Made by a program: the position numbers and the translations under genes
The notes under the pieces: model-generated
Told to the model about the DNA's origin: nothing
The model's input: only the letters and a program-made list of their open reading frames with translations
Databases searched by the model: none
In this document: positions 54,933-64,000 of the stretch, piece by piece
Numbering within the stretch: the stretch's first letter is position 1
How the letters are laid out: the number at the start of each line of letters is the position of its first letter
Origin: Metabacillus litoralis
GTDB taxonomy: Bacteria; Bacillota; Bacilli; Bacillales; Bacillaceae
DNA length: 64,000 bases
Assembly: GCF_003667825.1 (NCBI RefSeq)
Contig: NZ_CP033043.1
Span: 3,266,001-3,330,000 of the forward strand
Reading direction: 5' to 3'

Positions 54933-55868
54933 CTAGTCTCGTAAAGATCTTCCTGTTAACTGCAGGAATAATGTTTCAAGATTCGCTTCTTCGATTTTAA
55001 CCTCTTCAATTTTTAGTCCATGATTAATAGCCGCTGTGATAATAGATCCCAATGCCTCTTGAGGGTTAAGAGAGAAAACCTCAAGAATCCCTAATTCTTC
55101 TTTGTACAAAACTTGGGTTACACTATGGACTTGTTTTATTGCTTCCATTGCCTTGCCTGTCATCTTTTCAACATTGATTTGAACAAAACTACTTCCCGCT
55201 AACCTGTTACATAGCTCTGCTTTTGTGCCAATGGCCATTACCTCTCCATGATCAATAATTCCAACACGATGACAAAGAAACTCTACTTCCTCCATGTAGT
55301 GACTTGTGTAGATAATCGTCATCCCTTTTTCATTCAAAGCTTTCACTGTTTCAAGGATATGATTTCGGGACTGTGGATCAATTCCAACAGTTGGTTCGTC
55401 CATAATAAGTAATTCTGGTTCATGCATCAAAGCTGCTCCAATATTAATTCTTCGCTTCATTCCTCCAGAAAAAGTTTCAATTCGTTCTTTCCCACGATCT
55501 TTTAATCCAACAATCTCTAATACTTCTTCCACTCGTTTTTTTGCTTGCAAACCTGAAAGTCCGTACATTTTACCCCAGAATAGAAGATTATCTTTTGCTG
55601 ACATTGTTGGATAAAGAGCAATTTCCTGTGAGACTACTCCTATTTTTTTCTTAATGTTTATTGGTGCTTTTTTAACCGATTCATTCCCAACGAACACATC
55701 ACCGTCGTCATACGGGATAAGACCACATATCATTGAAATCGTTGTTGACTTCCCTGCTCCATTAGGGCCTAACAATCCGAATGCCTCACCCTTTTCAATG
55801 GTAAACGAAACATTTTTCACAACCTCTTTTTTTCCATAGCTTTTCTTTAGCTCTCTAACCTCTAACAT
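54933..55868 (-). CDS. lnrL: ABC transporter ATP-binding protein (LnrL-like)
   Basis: A 311-residue ATPase subunit. Walker A GPNGAGKST (about residue 36), Q-loop VSQEIALYP, ABC signature FSGGMKRRINIGAALMH and Walker B LLIMDEPTVGIDPQ, then the H-loop His in YTSHYMEEVE, are all intact. The C-terminal 90 residues form the DrrA-type regulatory extension. It follows the response regulator gene by 162 bases and leads the two permease genes, in the lnr order. It would energise efflux at the inner face of the membrane. Confidence 0.93.
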   Translation of the reverse strand: MLEVRELKKSYGKKEVVKNVSFTIEKGEAFGLLGPNGAGKSTTISMICGLIPYDDGDVFVGNESVKKAPINIKKKIGVVSQEIALYPTMSAKDNLLFWGKMYGLSGLQAKKRVEEVLEIVGLKDRGKERIETFSGGMKRRINIGAALMHEPELLIMDEPTVGIDPQSRNHILETVKALNEKGMTIIYTSHYMEEVEFLCHRVGIIDHGEVMAIGTKAELCNRLAGSSFVQINVEKMTGKAMEAIKQVHSVTQVLYKEELGILEVFSLNPQEALGSIITAAINHGLKIEEVKIEEANLETLFLQLTGRSLRD

Positions 55869-56030
55869 ATCTTCACATCCTCACTGGATTGATATTTTAT
55901 TTTTTTTGATCAACATCTAAAGTATAGCTCGATATCCTCTCCTTCAAATCCCTCTGCAGATAGAAAAATCCATAAAAAAATACAGCTATCTTAGCTGTAT
56001 TTCATAGTCATATATGCCAAAAGTCATCGA

Positions 56031-56687
56031 TCAGAAGGTAGTAATGTTATACCTTACAGCAAAAATAGCTGCCTGTGTTCGATCTCTCAAATTAAGTTTG
56101 CTGATCAAATTTGACACATGATTTTTTACAGTGCCCTCGGAAATAAACAATTTGGAAGCTATTTCTTTATTGTTTAAGCCTAAACCAAGCTTATTTAACA
56201 CTTCAATCTCTCGTTCTGTTAATCCCTTTATAATCTCAGGGACTTCACTAGTTTGCTCAATCGTTTGATTTCTTCTCATTTCTCTCACAATATCTGCTGT
56301 TAATTCTTTCGGAAGAACCATACCACCTGATTGAACTGTCATGATTGCCTGCACAATAGCATCTGTGGGCATATCCTTTAACAAATATCCGCTCGCCCCT
56401 TCTTCAAGCGCCTCAAAAATTAAAGCACTATCATGAAAGGTCGTGAGCATAAGCACTTTGATATTAGGATATTTAGATGTAATCAACTTAGTTCCCTCTA
56501 CACCGTTTGCTACAGGCATGCGAATATCCATTAAAACAATGTCCGGCATCAAGTCACCAGCTTTTTCAAAAGCTTCCTGACCATTCGATGCCACACCTAC
56601 AACCTCAAGCACAGATTTTAAATTAAGGATGGTTGCAAGTCCATCTCTCATCAATTCTTGGTCATCAACAATTAATAACTTAACCAC
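56031..56687 (-). CDS. lnrK: NarL/FixJ-family response regulator (LnrK-like)
   Basis: A 218-residue regulator. The receiver domain has VDDQEL, phospho-acceptor Asp in IVLMDIRMPVANG, and Lys in LLKDMPTD. The LuxR-type helix-turn-helix has GLTEREIEVLNKLGLGLNNKEIA and GTVKNHVSNLI. The frame is open further upstream, but the GTG at 56687 shares a base with the kinase stop (TAGTG) and follows GGGGGGAG, so coupled translation from there is preferred. It should activate the downstream transporter genes when phosphorylated by the adjacent kinase. Confidence 0.9.
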   Translation of the reverse strand: MVKLLIVDDQELMRDGLATILNLKSVLEVVGVASNGQEAFEKAGDLMPDIVLMDIRMPVANGVEGTKLITSKYPNIKVLMLTTFHDSALIFEALEEGASGYLLKDMPTDAIVQAIMTVQSGGMVLPKELTADIVREMRRNQTIEQTSEVPEIIKGLTEREIEVLNKLGLGLNNKEIASKLFISEGTVKNHVSNLISKLNLRDRTQAAIFAVRYNITTF

Positions 56688-57886
56688 TAAGCTCCCCCCA
56701 TTTGCCACCTTATCTCTTTAAGCGGAAATCGTGCTTTTACAATAAACCCATTTGAAGCTGTACTTTCAAACATTATATTTCCACCATGCTCATAAACTCT
56801 TTCTCTCATATTCTTTAACCCGAATCCAGGACTAACTGTTGCTGCCCCTGTTCCGTTGTCTTTAATAAAAATATCAATATTTGAATCTGTTACCTCCAGC
56901 ATAACACTGCACTCATATGCCTGCCCATGTCGAACCGAATTTGTTATGGATTCCTGTATTATACGAGTTAAATCTAATTGGATGGAAACTGGAATTTTTG
57001 TAGCATCCCCCTTTACAGCCAAAGTTGATGTTAACCCAGTCATCATCTTATAGTCTTCTAGTATTTTTCTTACTGTGGATAGAAATGATTGTGGCTGACG
57101 ATCTTCCCTTAAGGTACGCACAGATAGACGAATTTCCTGAAGAGTATTTCGCGCCAATTCCTCACAAAGCAGGATTGTTTCCTTGCTTTTCTCAGGTTTT
57201 GAATTTAGCAACTCTTTAGCAACCTGCAGCTGAACCAATAAAGCAGTCATCTTATGTCCAACAGTATCATGAATTTCACCCGATATTCGATTGCGCTCTC
57301 GAATAAGCGTTAACTCCTCCACCTGGCTTGAATAATGATGCAGCTTCTCATGAGCAACTTTTAAAGCATCATGGGTTTGTGCAAGCTCATCATACTGACT
57401 TTCAATCTTCTCCTGAGCAAGAAGCAATTTATGTATTAACCTGCCTACAACTGCTGCAAACACAATAAACGTGAAGTTGATCAAATTATTCATCACACTA
57501 AAATTACCTGTAGCATAAAAGGTATAAGTAATACAAATTCCCCAAATAACGAAAAAGGCTAAAGAGCATCCCAGAAGAATTCTCTTACTTTCAGCTACCA
57601 AAAAAAGTGTAACAGCATTTACCCCAAACAAAATTAAATAAAGAGTTGCTTCAGGAAAGAAAAAAACAAATCCAATAATGAAAAGAGAATCTAAAGCCAG
57701 TGGAATCAAGTAATACCTTTTGCCTGCCTGACTTCCCATAAATAAGTGATTAAAACAAAATCCCGCTCCTGCTATAATTGTATAAACGAATTGAATAGTT
57801 GTATGACTTTCCACAGATTGATAGTAAACATAACTCATTAAAATAAACATCACTAGCCTAAGGCTGTTTAAAAAGGTTAGCTTCAA
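56687..57886 (-). CDS. lnrJ: membrane histidine kinase, HPK7/DesK-type (LnrJ-like)
   Basis: A 399-residue kinase. Six hydrophobic helices (about 8-160) have short loops. A coiled-coil dimerisation domain of the HisKA_3 type follows, with the phospho-acceptor His in SGEIHDTVGHKMTALL. The ATPase domain has ESITNSVRHG and FGLKNMRERV. Like LnrJ it probably senses the drug within the membrane. Start is TTG after GAGGTG. It is the first gene of the five-gene cluster. Confidence 0.92.
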   Translation of the reverse strand: MKLTFLNSLRLVMFILMSYVYYQSVESHTTIQFVYTIIAGAGFCFNHLFMGSQAGKRYYLIPLALDSLFIIGFVFFFPEATLYLILFGVNAVTLFLVAESKRILLGCSLAFFVIWGICITYTFYATGNFSVMNNLINFTFIVFAAVVGRLIHKLLLAQEKIESQYDELAQTHDALKVAHEKLHHYSSQVEELTLIRERNRISGEIHDTVGHKMTALLVQLQVAKELLNSKPEKSKETILLCEELARNTLQEIRLSVRTLREDRQPQSFLSTVRKILEDYKMMTGLTSTLAVKGDATKIPVSIQLDLTRIIQESITNSVRHGQAYECSVMLEVTDSNIDIFIKDNGTGAATVSPGFGLKNMRERVYEHGGNIMFESTASNGFIVKARFPLKEIRWQMGGA

Positions 57887-58108
57887 GGAATCACCTCTAT
57901 GTGTTAGAGAATTTTATTTTCGGATTTAAATTTTGTTAAGATATTCTTATTATAAGCTTAGTTTGAGTTGCTAGTAATAACATCCTGTAAAAGATTATAA
58001 TAATGATGGTTCATACATACTCCTTTCCATCAGTTGTCAAATTGCCTAAATTAATATGTTATGATGATATTGGCATCATACTTTCTCATTCATGAAAGGA
58101 TTGATTTA

Positions 58109-58261
58109 ATGCTAATACGTTTTGACCCCGTAACGATCATCATTATTATACTTTTCATCATTATTTCCTTTCACGTTTATACCCTAAAAGTGAGAATTAA
58201 GGAACAAAAAGAAGAAATTAAGAAATTAAGAAAAGCTTTAAATTATTTTAAAAATAAATAA
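58109..58261 (+). CDS. small single-helix membrane protein with coiled coil
   Basis: A 50-residue protein with one transmembrane helix (about 8-26, isoleucine-rich) followed by a charged coiled-coil tail (LKVRIKEQKEEIKKLRKALNYF). The ATG at 58109 follows GAAAGGA by 8 bases; a longer frame upstream has no site. Similar small proteins are common in Bacillus, often of unknown function. It forms a pair with the next small membrane protein gene, 28 bases downstream. Confidence 0.65.
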   Translation: MLIRFDPVTIIIIILFIIISFHVYTLKVRIKEQKEEIKKLRKALNYFKNK

Positions 58262-58289
58262 GGAGCTTGTTAACTTTTAGGAGGCATTT

Positions 58290-58478
58290 ATGCAAAGAAA
58301 AGAGAATCCAAATGTATATAAATGGCTATCTATTATTATCTTACTATTAATACCTATTGCCGGCAGTATTGCATTTATATTCGACCTAAACAGAAGTCCA
58401 GTTCAATTTTCCCTTATGTTCGTTGGGTTATGTGTTGTTAGTTGGAGAAGTTGGTCTAAATACAAACAATATAAATAA
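58290..58478 (+). CDS. small two-helix membrane protein
   Basis: A 62-residue protein with two hydrophobic helices (about 12-31 and 38-54) and a basic C-terminus (RSWSKYKQYK). A strong TTAGGAGG lies 5 bases before the ATG. No family is recognised. It is probably cotranscribed with the preceding 50-residue gene. Function unknown. Confidence 0.65.
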   Translation: MQRKENPNVYKWLSIIILLLIPIAGSIAFIFDLNRSPVQFSLMFVGLCVVSWRSWSKYKQYK

Positions 58479-58704
58479 CTGTATGATTTTATAAGGCACT
58501 TTCCTAATCTTATAAGCACTCTCAGAAGGACCAAGAGGTTACTCAAAAGAGTCATTCTTCCCTTTTTTCGATTACTTTGTTTACAATTCTCACACATTCA
58601 CTTTATAATTTTAATTGTGATGATACAAAGACAATTTTACTTCTTAGACACACTTCATACTTTTGTAAACGTATACAAAAATCAAAAAGAGGGAGTGTTA
58701 TAAA

Positions 58705-59661
58705 ATGAAGAACAGAGTTAATCCAGAGTTAGTACAAGGATTAGATATGTTTCAAGATTTAGATATTCGTCCAGAGAATTTACCAACAATTAGAGAAGGT
58801 GCAGCTCAGATGAGGCAACCTACCGTTGTTGATGAATCTCTTTCATTAACTGATGAAATCATTGTTGGACCAGATTCAAATCCATTACCATTAAGAATTT
58901 ACCGTCAAAACTCATCCACTGAAACTTTACCTGTTTTGTTATGGATCCATGGGGGTGGATATATTTTAGGCTCAATAGATGATAATGATGATCTATGTAT
59001 GAGGTTTGCAAAAGAAGCTAATTGTGTAGTCGTTTCGGTAGAATATCGTCTAGCTCCTGAACACCCTTACCCAGCTCCGATCGAGGATTGTTATGCTGCT
59101 TTAAAATGGATAGCTGATCATGCAGAGTCATTAAATATTGATCCGAACCGAATAGGAGTTGCAGGTGCTAGCGCTGGTGGTGGATTAACAGCAGCTTTAA
59201 CATTATTAGCTCGTGACCGACAATATCCTTCTCTTTGTTTCCAAATGCCACTCTATCCAATGATTGATGATCAAAATAACTCACCTTCTACAAACGAAAT
59301 TAAAGAAGGATTTGTTTGGAATCAGAAAACAAATGAAGCAGGCTGGAAGATGTATTTGGGAGAATTATATGGAAAAAATAACATCCCTGCCTATGCAGCT
59401 CCTGCACGAGCTGAAGATTATAGTCATTTACCATACACCTACACATGTGTTGGGCAATTAGATCCTTTCCGAGATGAAACTTTATCTTATGTTACAAGGC
59501 TTGCACAAGCTGGTGTAGATGTTGAATTTCATTTATACCCTGGAGCCTATCACGGGTTTGAAGGAATAAATCCAGATGCAGATCTATCAATTCGTGCTAC
59601 AAATGAATATATTCAAGCAGTTAAAAACGGCTTTGAAAGACTTGAAAAGGTAAAATCTTAA
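58705..59661 (+). CDS. alpha/beta hydrolase, hormone-sensitive lipase family esterase
   Basis: A 318-residue cytoplasmic esterase. The HSL oxyanion motif HGGGYILGS (about 80-88), nucleophile elbow GASAGGG, catalytic Asp region CVGQLDPFRDE and catalytic His in GAYHGFEG give a complete triad. These enzymes split short-chain esters. ATG after AGGGAG. Monocistronic on the plus strand, converging on leuA. The substrate cannot be assigned. Confidence 0.92.
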   Translation: MKNRVNPELVQGLDMFQDLDIRPENLPTIREGAAQMRQPTVVDESLSLTDEIIVGPDSNPLPLRIYRQNSSTETLPVLLWIHGGGYILGSIDDNDDLCMRFAKEANCVVVSVEYRLAPEHPYPAPIEDCYAALKWIADHAESLNIDPNRIGVAGASAGGGLTAALTLLARDRQYPSLCFQMPLYPMIDDQNNSPSTNEIKEGFVWNQKTNEAGWKMYLGELYGKNNIPAYAAPARAEDYSHLPYTYTCVGQLDPFRDETLSYVTRLAQAGVDVEFHLYPGAYHGFEGINPDADLSIRATNEYIQAVKNGFERLEKVKS

Positions 59662-59670
59662 TTTTTATTT

Positions 59671-59738
59671 GTAACACTCACAAACTTTTTGTGAGTGTTA
59701 CAGCAAAAAAGCCGATAATAGTTATCGACTTTTTTTGC
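59671..59738. terminator. two hairpins between esterase and leuA genes
   Basis: GTAACACTCACA/TGTGAGTGTTAC (59671-59701) is a perfect 12-bp stem without U-run. AAAAAAGCCGATAA/TTATCGACTTTTTTT (59704-59738) has T-runs on both strands and serves as a bidirectional terminator. Confidence 0.8.
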
Positions 59739-59743
59739 TTTTA

Positions 59744-61450
59744 TTATTTAGAAGAAACAGACTCTGTCTCTTTTTCTACAGAAATTTCTTTGTTGGATAT
59801 CATATTATTAACAGCACTAAACAGGGCTTTTACTGAGGATGTCATAATATCAGCGTCTATTCCACAACCCCAATAGACGGCACCATCTAAAGCAGTAATC
59901 CCAACATAAGAGACAGCGTTAGACTCTGAGCCTATGTTTTGCGCATGCTCCTTATACATTAAATCTTTATAACGGAAACCAAGTTGCTCTTGAAGTACGT
60001 TACTGATTGCATCAAGTCTTCCATTTCCTGTTCCACTTAACTTGTATTCTTGTTCATTCTTTTTAAACATAACTGCTGTTTCATAATGAGCATTTTGAGT
60101 GAACGTGTAATCAATAAACTCGACAGGTGTATTAATATTTACAAAGTCATTGATAAAAATATCATAGATTTCATTCGGCATAAGCTCCTTATGTTTACGA
60201 TCTGAAATATTTTTAACATGATATCCAAAGCTTTCACGCATTTCAACAGGTAAATCAAGCCCATATGTTTGGTGAAGCACATAGCCAATTCCACCTTTAC
60301 CTGATTGGCTATTAATACGAATAATATCTCCCTCATATTGTCTACCAATATCCATTGGATCTATTAATAAATATGGAACATTCCAGTACTGCCGTTCTTT
60401 TTCTTCACGCCATTTCATTCCTTTTGCAATTGCATCCTGATGAGAACCAGAAAATGCTGTAAAAACAAGTTCGCCTCCATAAGGATGTCTTTCGTGAACG
60501 GTCATTCTTGTTAATTTCTCATACTGTGTAATAATGCTTGGGATATTTTCTAAGTTTAGATTTGGATTAACACCATGTGAAAACATGTTTAAGGCAAGTG
60601 TAACAATGTCTACATTACCAGTTCTTTCTCCATTTCCAAACAATGTTCCCTCCACTCTCTGTGCTCCAGCAAGCATTCCTAACTCTGCGTCTGCTACCCC
60701 AGTTCCTCTGTCATTATGTGGATGAAGGGATAGAATTACATTGTCCCGATAGTTAAGATTCTCACTCATATACTCGATTTGGCTTGCGTAAACGTGAGGC
60801 ATAGACATTGAAACTGTTGCTGGTAAGTTGATAATAACCTTGTTTTCCGCATCAGGCTGCCATTCATCTAAAACACGATTGCAAATTTCAAGTGCAAACT
60901 CCACTTCTGTGCCTGTGAAGCTTTCCGGAGAATATTGAAATTGGAAATCTCCTTCCGTTTCAGCAGCATATTTTTTAAGTAGCTTTGCTCCAGTTACTGC
61001 AATATCAATAATTTGTTCTTCCGTTTTTTTGAACACTTGCTCACGTTGTGCTACAGATGTTGAGTTGTATAGGTGAACCACCGCTTTTTTCGCACCTTCT
61101 AGAGCCTCAAATGTTTTCTTAATAATATGATCTCTTGACTGTGTTAACACTTGGATTGTTACATCATCCGGTATTAAATCTTGTTCAATTAATGTACGTA
61201 AAAAAGCATATTCCGTTTCAGATGCAGCGGGAAAACCTACTTCTATTTCCTTAAAACCAACTTCCAACAACAATTGAAAATACTCTAACTTTTCTTCTAA
61301 GCTCATAGGGACAATCAACGCCTGATTACCATCGCGCAGATCAACACTACACCAAGTAGGAGCTTCCGTAATATACTCTTTCTGCGTCCATTTTAAGCTA
61401 GTCACTGGAGGCATAAAATAACCTCTAGAATACTTATCAATATTTTTCAT
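59744..61450 (-). CDS. leuA: 2-isopropylmalate synthase, actinobacterial-type (LeuA2)
   Basis: First committed step of leucine synthesis: acetyl-CoA plus 2-oxoisovalerate to 2-isopropylmalate. The 568-residue protein is of the longer type found in actinobacteria, fungi and some Bacillus rather than the B. subtilis-type of about 518. The TIM barrel (about 30-330) has CSVDLRDGNQAL (metal Asp), EVGFPAAS and LHPHNDRGTG (metal His pair). The C-terminal LeuA regulatory domain (about 430-550) gives leucine feedback. It is alone, not in an ilv-leu operon. A leucine-type T-box leader precedes it. ATG after AAAGGCGG. Confidence 0.94.
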   Translation of the reverse strand: MKNIDKYSRGYFMPPVTSLKWTQKEYITEAPTWCSVDLRDGNQALIVPMSLEEKLEYFQLLLEVGFKEIEVGFPAASETEYAFLRTLIEQDLIPDDVTIQVLTQSRDHIIKKTFEALEGAKKAVVHLYNSTSVAQREQVFKKTEEQIIDIAVTGAKLLKKYAAETEGDFQFQYSPESFTGTEVEFALEICNRVLDEWQPDAENKVIINLPATVSMSMPHVYASQIEYMSENLNYRDNVILSLHPHNDRGTGVADAELGMLAGAQRVEGTLFGNGERTGNVDIVTLALNMFSHGVNPNLNLENIPSIITQYEKLTRMTVHERHPYGGELVFTAFSGSHQDAIAKGMKWREEKERQYWNVPYLLIDPMDIGRQYEGDIIRINSQSGKGGIGYVLHQTYGLDLPVEMRESFGYHVKNISDRKHKELMPNEIYDIFINDFVNINTPVEFIDYTFTQNAHYETAVMFKKNEQEYKLSGTGNGRLDAISNVLQEQLGFRYKDLMYKEHAQNIGSESNAVSYVGITALDGAVYWGCGIDADIMTSSVKALFSAVNNMISNKEISVEKETESVSSK

Positions 61451-61482
61451 TTAAAATACCGCCTTTCCATTATTATTCAAAT

Positions 61483-61517
61483 AAAAAAGCCTATCATCTC
61501 ATAAGAGACGACAGGCT
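61483..61517 (-). terminator. T-box-controlled terminator of leuA
   Basis: AGCCTGTCGTCTC and GAGATGATAGGCT pair on the minus-strand RNA around UUAU, followed by UUUUUUAUU. The 5' arm would alternatively pair with the T-box sequence region as antiterminator. Confidence 0.88.
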
Positions 61518-61700
61518 ATAACCTTCGTGGTACCACTCTTTTTGGTTCATCACTAAATAAACGAACCCACTTTGAGACTTTATTACGGTAGTCATCCGTT
61601 AAGACCTACATATCAGTCCTACCACTCCTGGGCGAGTTGGGGAATCAATTGACTGTCTTTCACCACCCGACAGCTCTCTAAACAATCTATTTTCCTTAAT
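61518..61700 (-). promoter_or_regulatory. T-box leader (leucine) of leuA
   Basis: The minus-strand RNA has the conserved T-box AAAGAGUGGUACCACG (61540-61525) just ahead of the terminator, and a stem I beginning AGAGAGCUG (about 61680). In the presumed specifier loop the sequence CCAA-CUC-G places the Leu codon CUC at 61636-61634. Uncharged tRNA-Leu should let transcription continue into leuA. The 3' bulge complements the tRNA acceptor end in the usual way, as far as can be judged by eye. Confidence 0.88.
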
Positions 61701-61748
61701 ATTCCCATTCACAGTGTTTCAATAATTTATACTAATCTGATTTTTCTA

Positions 61749-61777
61749 ATTTTATAACAAGTTGGGTGAATAATCAA
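61749..61777 (-). promoter_or_regulatory. candidate promoter of the leuA leader
   Basis: TTGATT (61772-61777), 17 bases, TAAAAT (61749-61754) on the minus strand, about 60 bases upstream of T-box stem I. Confidence 0.45.
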
Positions 61778-61823
61778 GAGAAAGTTGATGTTTTTTGGTA
61801 TGAGGTTGTTTCTGTTTTCGTGA

Positions 61824-61858
61824 GGGTGCCTGTGAGTGGGGCGGTGCCTGTCACTTCC
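61824..61858. repeat. GTGCCTGTCACT-type small palindromic repeat
   Basis: GGCGGTG-CCTGT-CACTTCC is an imperfect hairpin sharing its core with 30366-30384; a second GGGTGCCTGTGAG copy precedes it. The related downstream GTCGAA sequence also occurs at both places. Confidence 0.5.
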
Positions 61859-61955
61859 CGTTTTTTGCAGAATGGTGTCGAAAACTAAAATGCATGTTGA
61901 TTAGAGGGAGGGAAATTCTTTGGTTTGCTAGGAAAATAATAGGTGGATCAGTTAA

Positions 61956-62042
61956 TGAACGGCAAATCAGGCAGCAATCAGAAAGGGAATTTCATTCATT
62001 GTGGTGGTGAACGGTAAATCAGGCAGGAAATAGAGAGGGAAT
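61956..62042. repeat. direct repeat of about 35 bp, 52 bp apart
   Basis: TGAACGGCAAATCAGGCAG... (61956-61990) and TGAACGGTAAATCAGGCAG... (62008-62042) are near-identical blocks whose starts are 52 bases apart. Their sequence is unrelated to the 52-bp palindrome arrays. No gene is seen here. Confidence 0.6.
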
Positions 62043-62113
62043 GTCACTTGTATTCACTCTACAAACCTGTTTTTTCTTAAGAATGGATGCATAGGTCTTC
62101 TTCCACGAACATT

Positions 62114-62257
62114 TTAACTGTGATTAATATCTTTATCTGCGATTTTACAAGGGGTATCTACGATTACTAGAGTCTTATCTTCGATTATAAGAGGGGTATC
62201 TACGATTATTAGAGGTTTATCTTCGATTATCCCGTTTTTATCTTCGATTCAACAAAA
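62114..62257. repeat. tandem 21-bp repeat (about 6.5 copies)
   Basis: Units begin at 62135, 62156, 62177, 62198, 62219 and 62240 with the pattern ATCT(A/T)CGATTA followed by variable sequence, often AGAGG(G/T)T. The period is exactly 21 bases. It lies in the gap between leuA and the 5S rRNA gene, which otherwise holds only repeats and terminators. Confidence 0.8.
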
Positions 62258-62404
62258 TTCTACATTTCCCCATATGATGAATATCCTCTTTGTTTATGGA
62301 TTCATTTCCTCTACTTACTCTTGCTTGTACCTTTATATTTGTTTCTACCATGCATCTTCATAATAAAAATTATATTTATGCTTCACCCTTACTTTTTTAT
62401 AAGC

Positions 62405-62438
62405 AAAAAAAGACCAGCATCTCTACTGATCTTTTTTC
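62405..62438 (-). terminator. rRNA operon terminator
   Basis: AAGATCAG and CTGGTCTT pair with one G-U on the minus-strand RNA, followed by UUUUUUUG, just after the 5S gene. Confidence 0.85.
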
Positions 62439-62445
62439 CATCTTA

Positions 62446-64000
<1,555 letters not shown>

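Overview
The window comes from a low-GC Gram-positive spore former of the family Bacillaceae. The evidence is the close match of many genes to Bacillus subtilis proteins (GlpD/GlpP, CysJI, LicT/BglP, Mqo, a LnrJKLMN-type cluster, an Sda-like checkpoint protein), strong AGGAGG ribosome binding sites, frequent TTG/GTG starts, and B. subtilis-style regulation by RNA leaders (LicT RAT, GlpP-type leader terminator, T-box, c-di-GMP riboswitch). A Metabacillus-like species is my guess, not something the sequence proves. Most genes, and the rRNA operon at the right edge, lie on the minus strand, so replication probably runs right to left here.

Left to right: a partial alpha/beta hydrolase and glycerol-3-phosphate catabolism (glpD, glpP) at 1-2947. 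An iron-limitation locus follows at 3187-5103: a four-gene operon behind two Fur boxes, ending in an FbpA-like small basic protein, next to a Fur-controlled non-coding transcript that looks like the sRNA FsrA. A 46-unit, exactly 52-bp-phased array of palindromic repeats fills 5225-7640. Then come an aldehyde dehydrogenase, an MFS transporter, undecaprenyl-diphosphatase, a diguanylate cyclase behind a c-di-GMP-I riboswitch, an Mhq-type ring-cleavage dioxygenase and cysJI (7745-17597). A beta-glucoside PTS operon (bglP-bglH-licT) lies at 19356-24011. A signalling block with a MEDS-domain hybrid kinase, a LytTR regulator and an Sda-like protein lies at 24901-28021.

The centre (28421-40691) holds an AraC regulator divergent from an EamA exporter, two aldo/keto reductases, two iron/2-oxoglutarate oxygenases, a second array of about 23 related palindromic repeats beside a NERD-domain protein, threonine aldolase, an SH3-repeat glucosaminidase and a chemoreceptor. 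A VanRS-like two-component system followed by a D,D-carboxypeptidase lies at 40956-43748. The right part holds a second 6-phospho-beta-glucosidase, a PspA-type membrane stress pair, a methyltransferase, a nitroreductase, malate:quinone oxidoreductase and a five-gene LnrJKLMN-like drug sensing/efflux cluster. After an HSL-family esterase comes an actinobacterial-type leuA behind a leucine T-box, then several small repeats, and finally 5S and partial 23S rRNA.

The two most unusual structures are the paired 52-bp palindrome arrays, which share a 27-bp core but have different linkers, and the compact iron-sparing locus that couples an FsrA-like RNA with an FbpA-like protein and a nuclease-fold iron-sulfur protein lacking an obvious active site.
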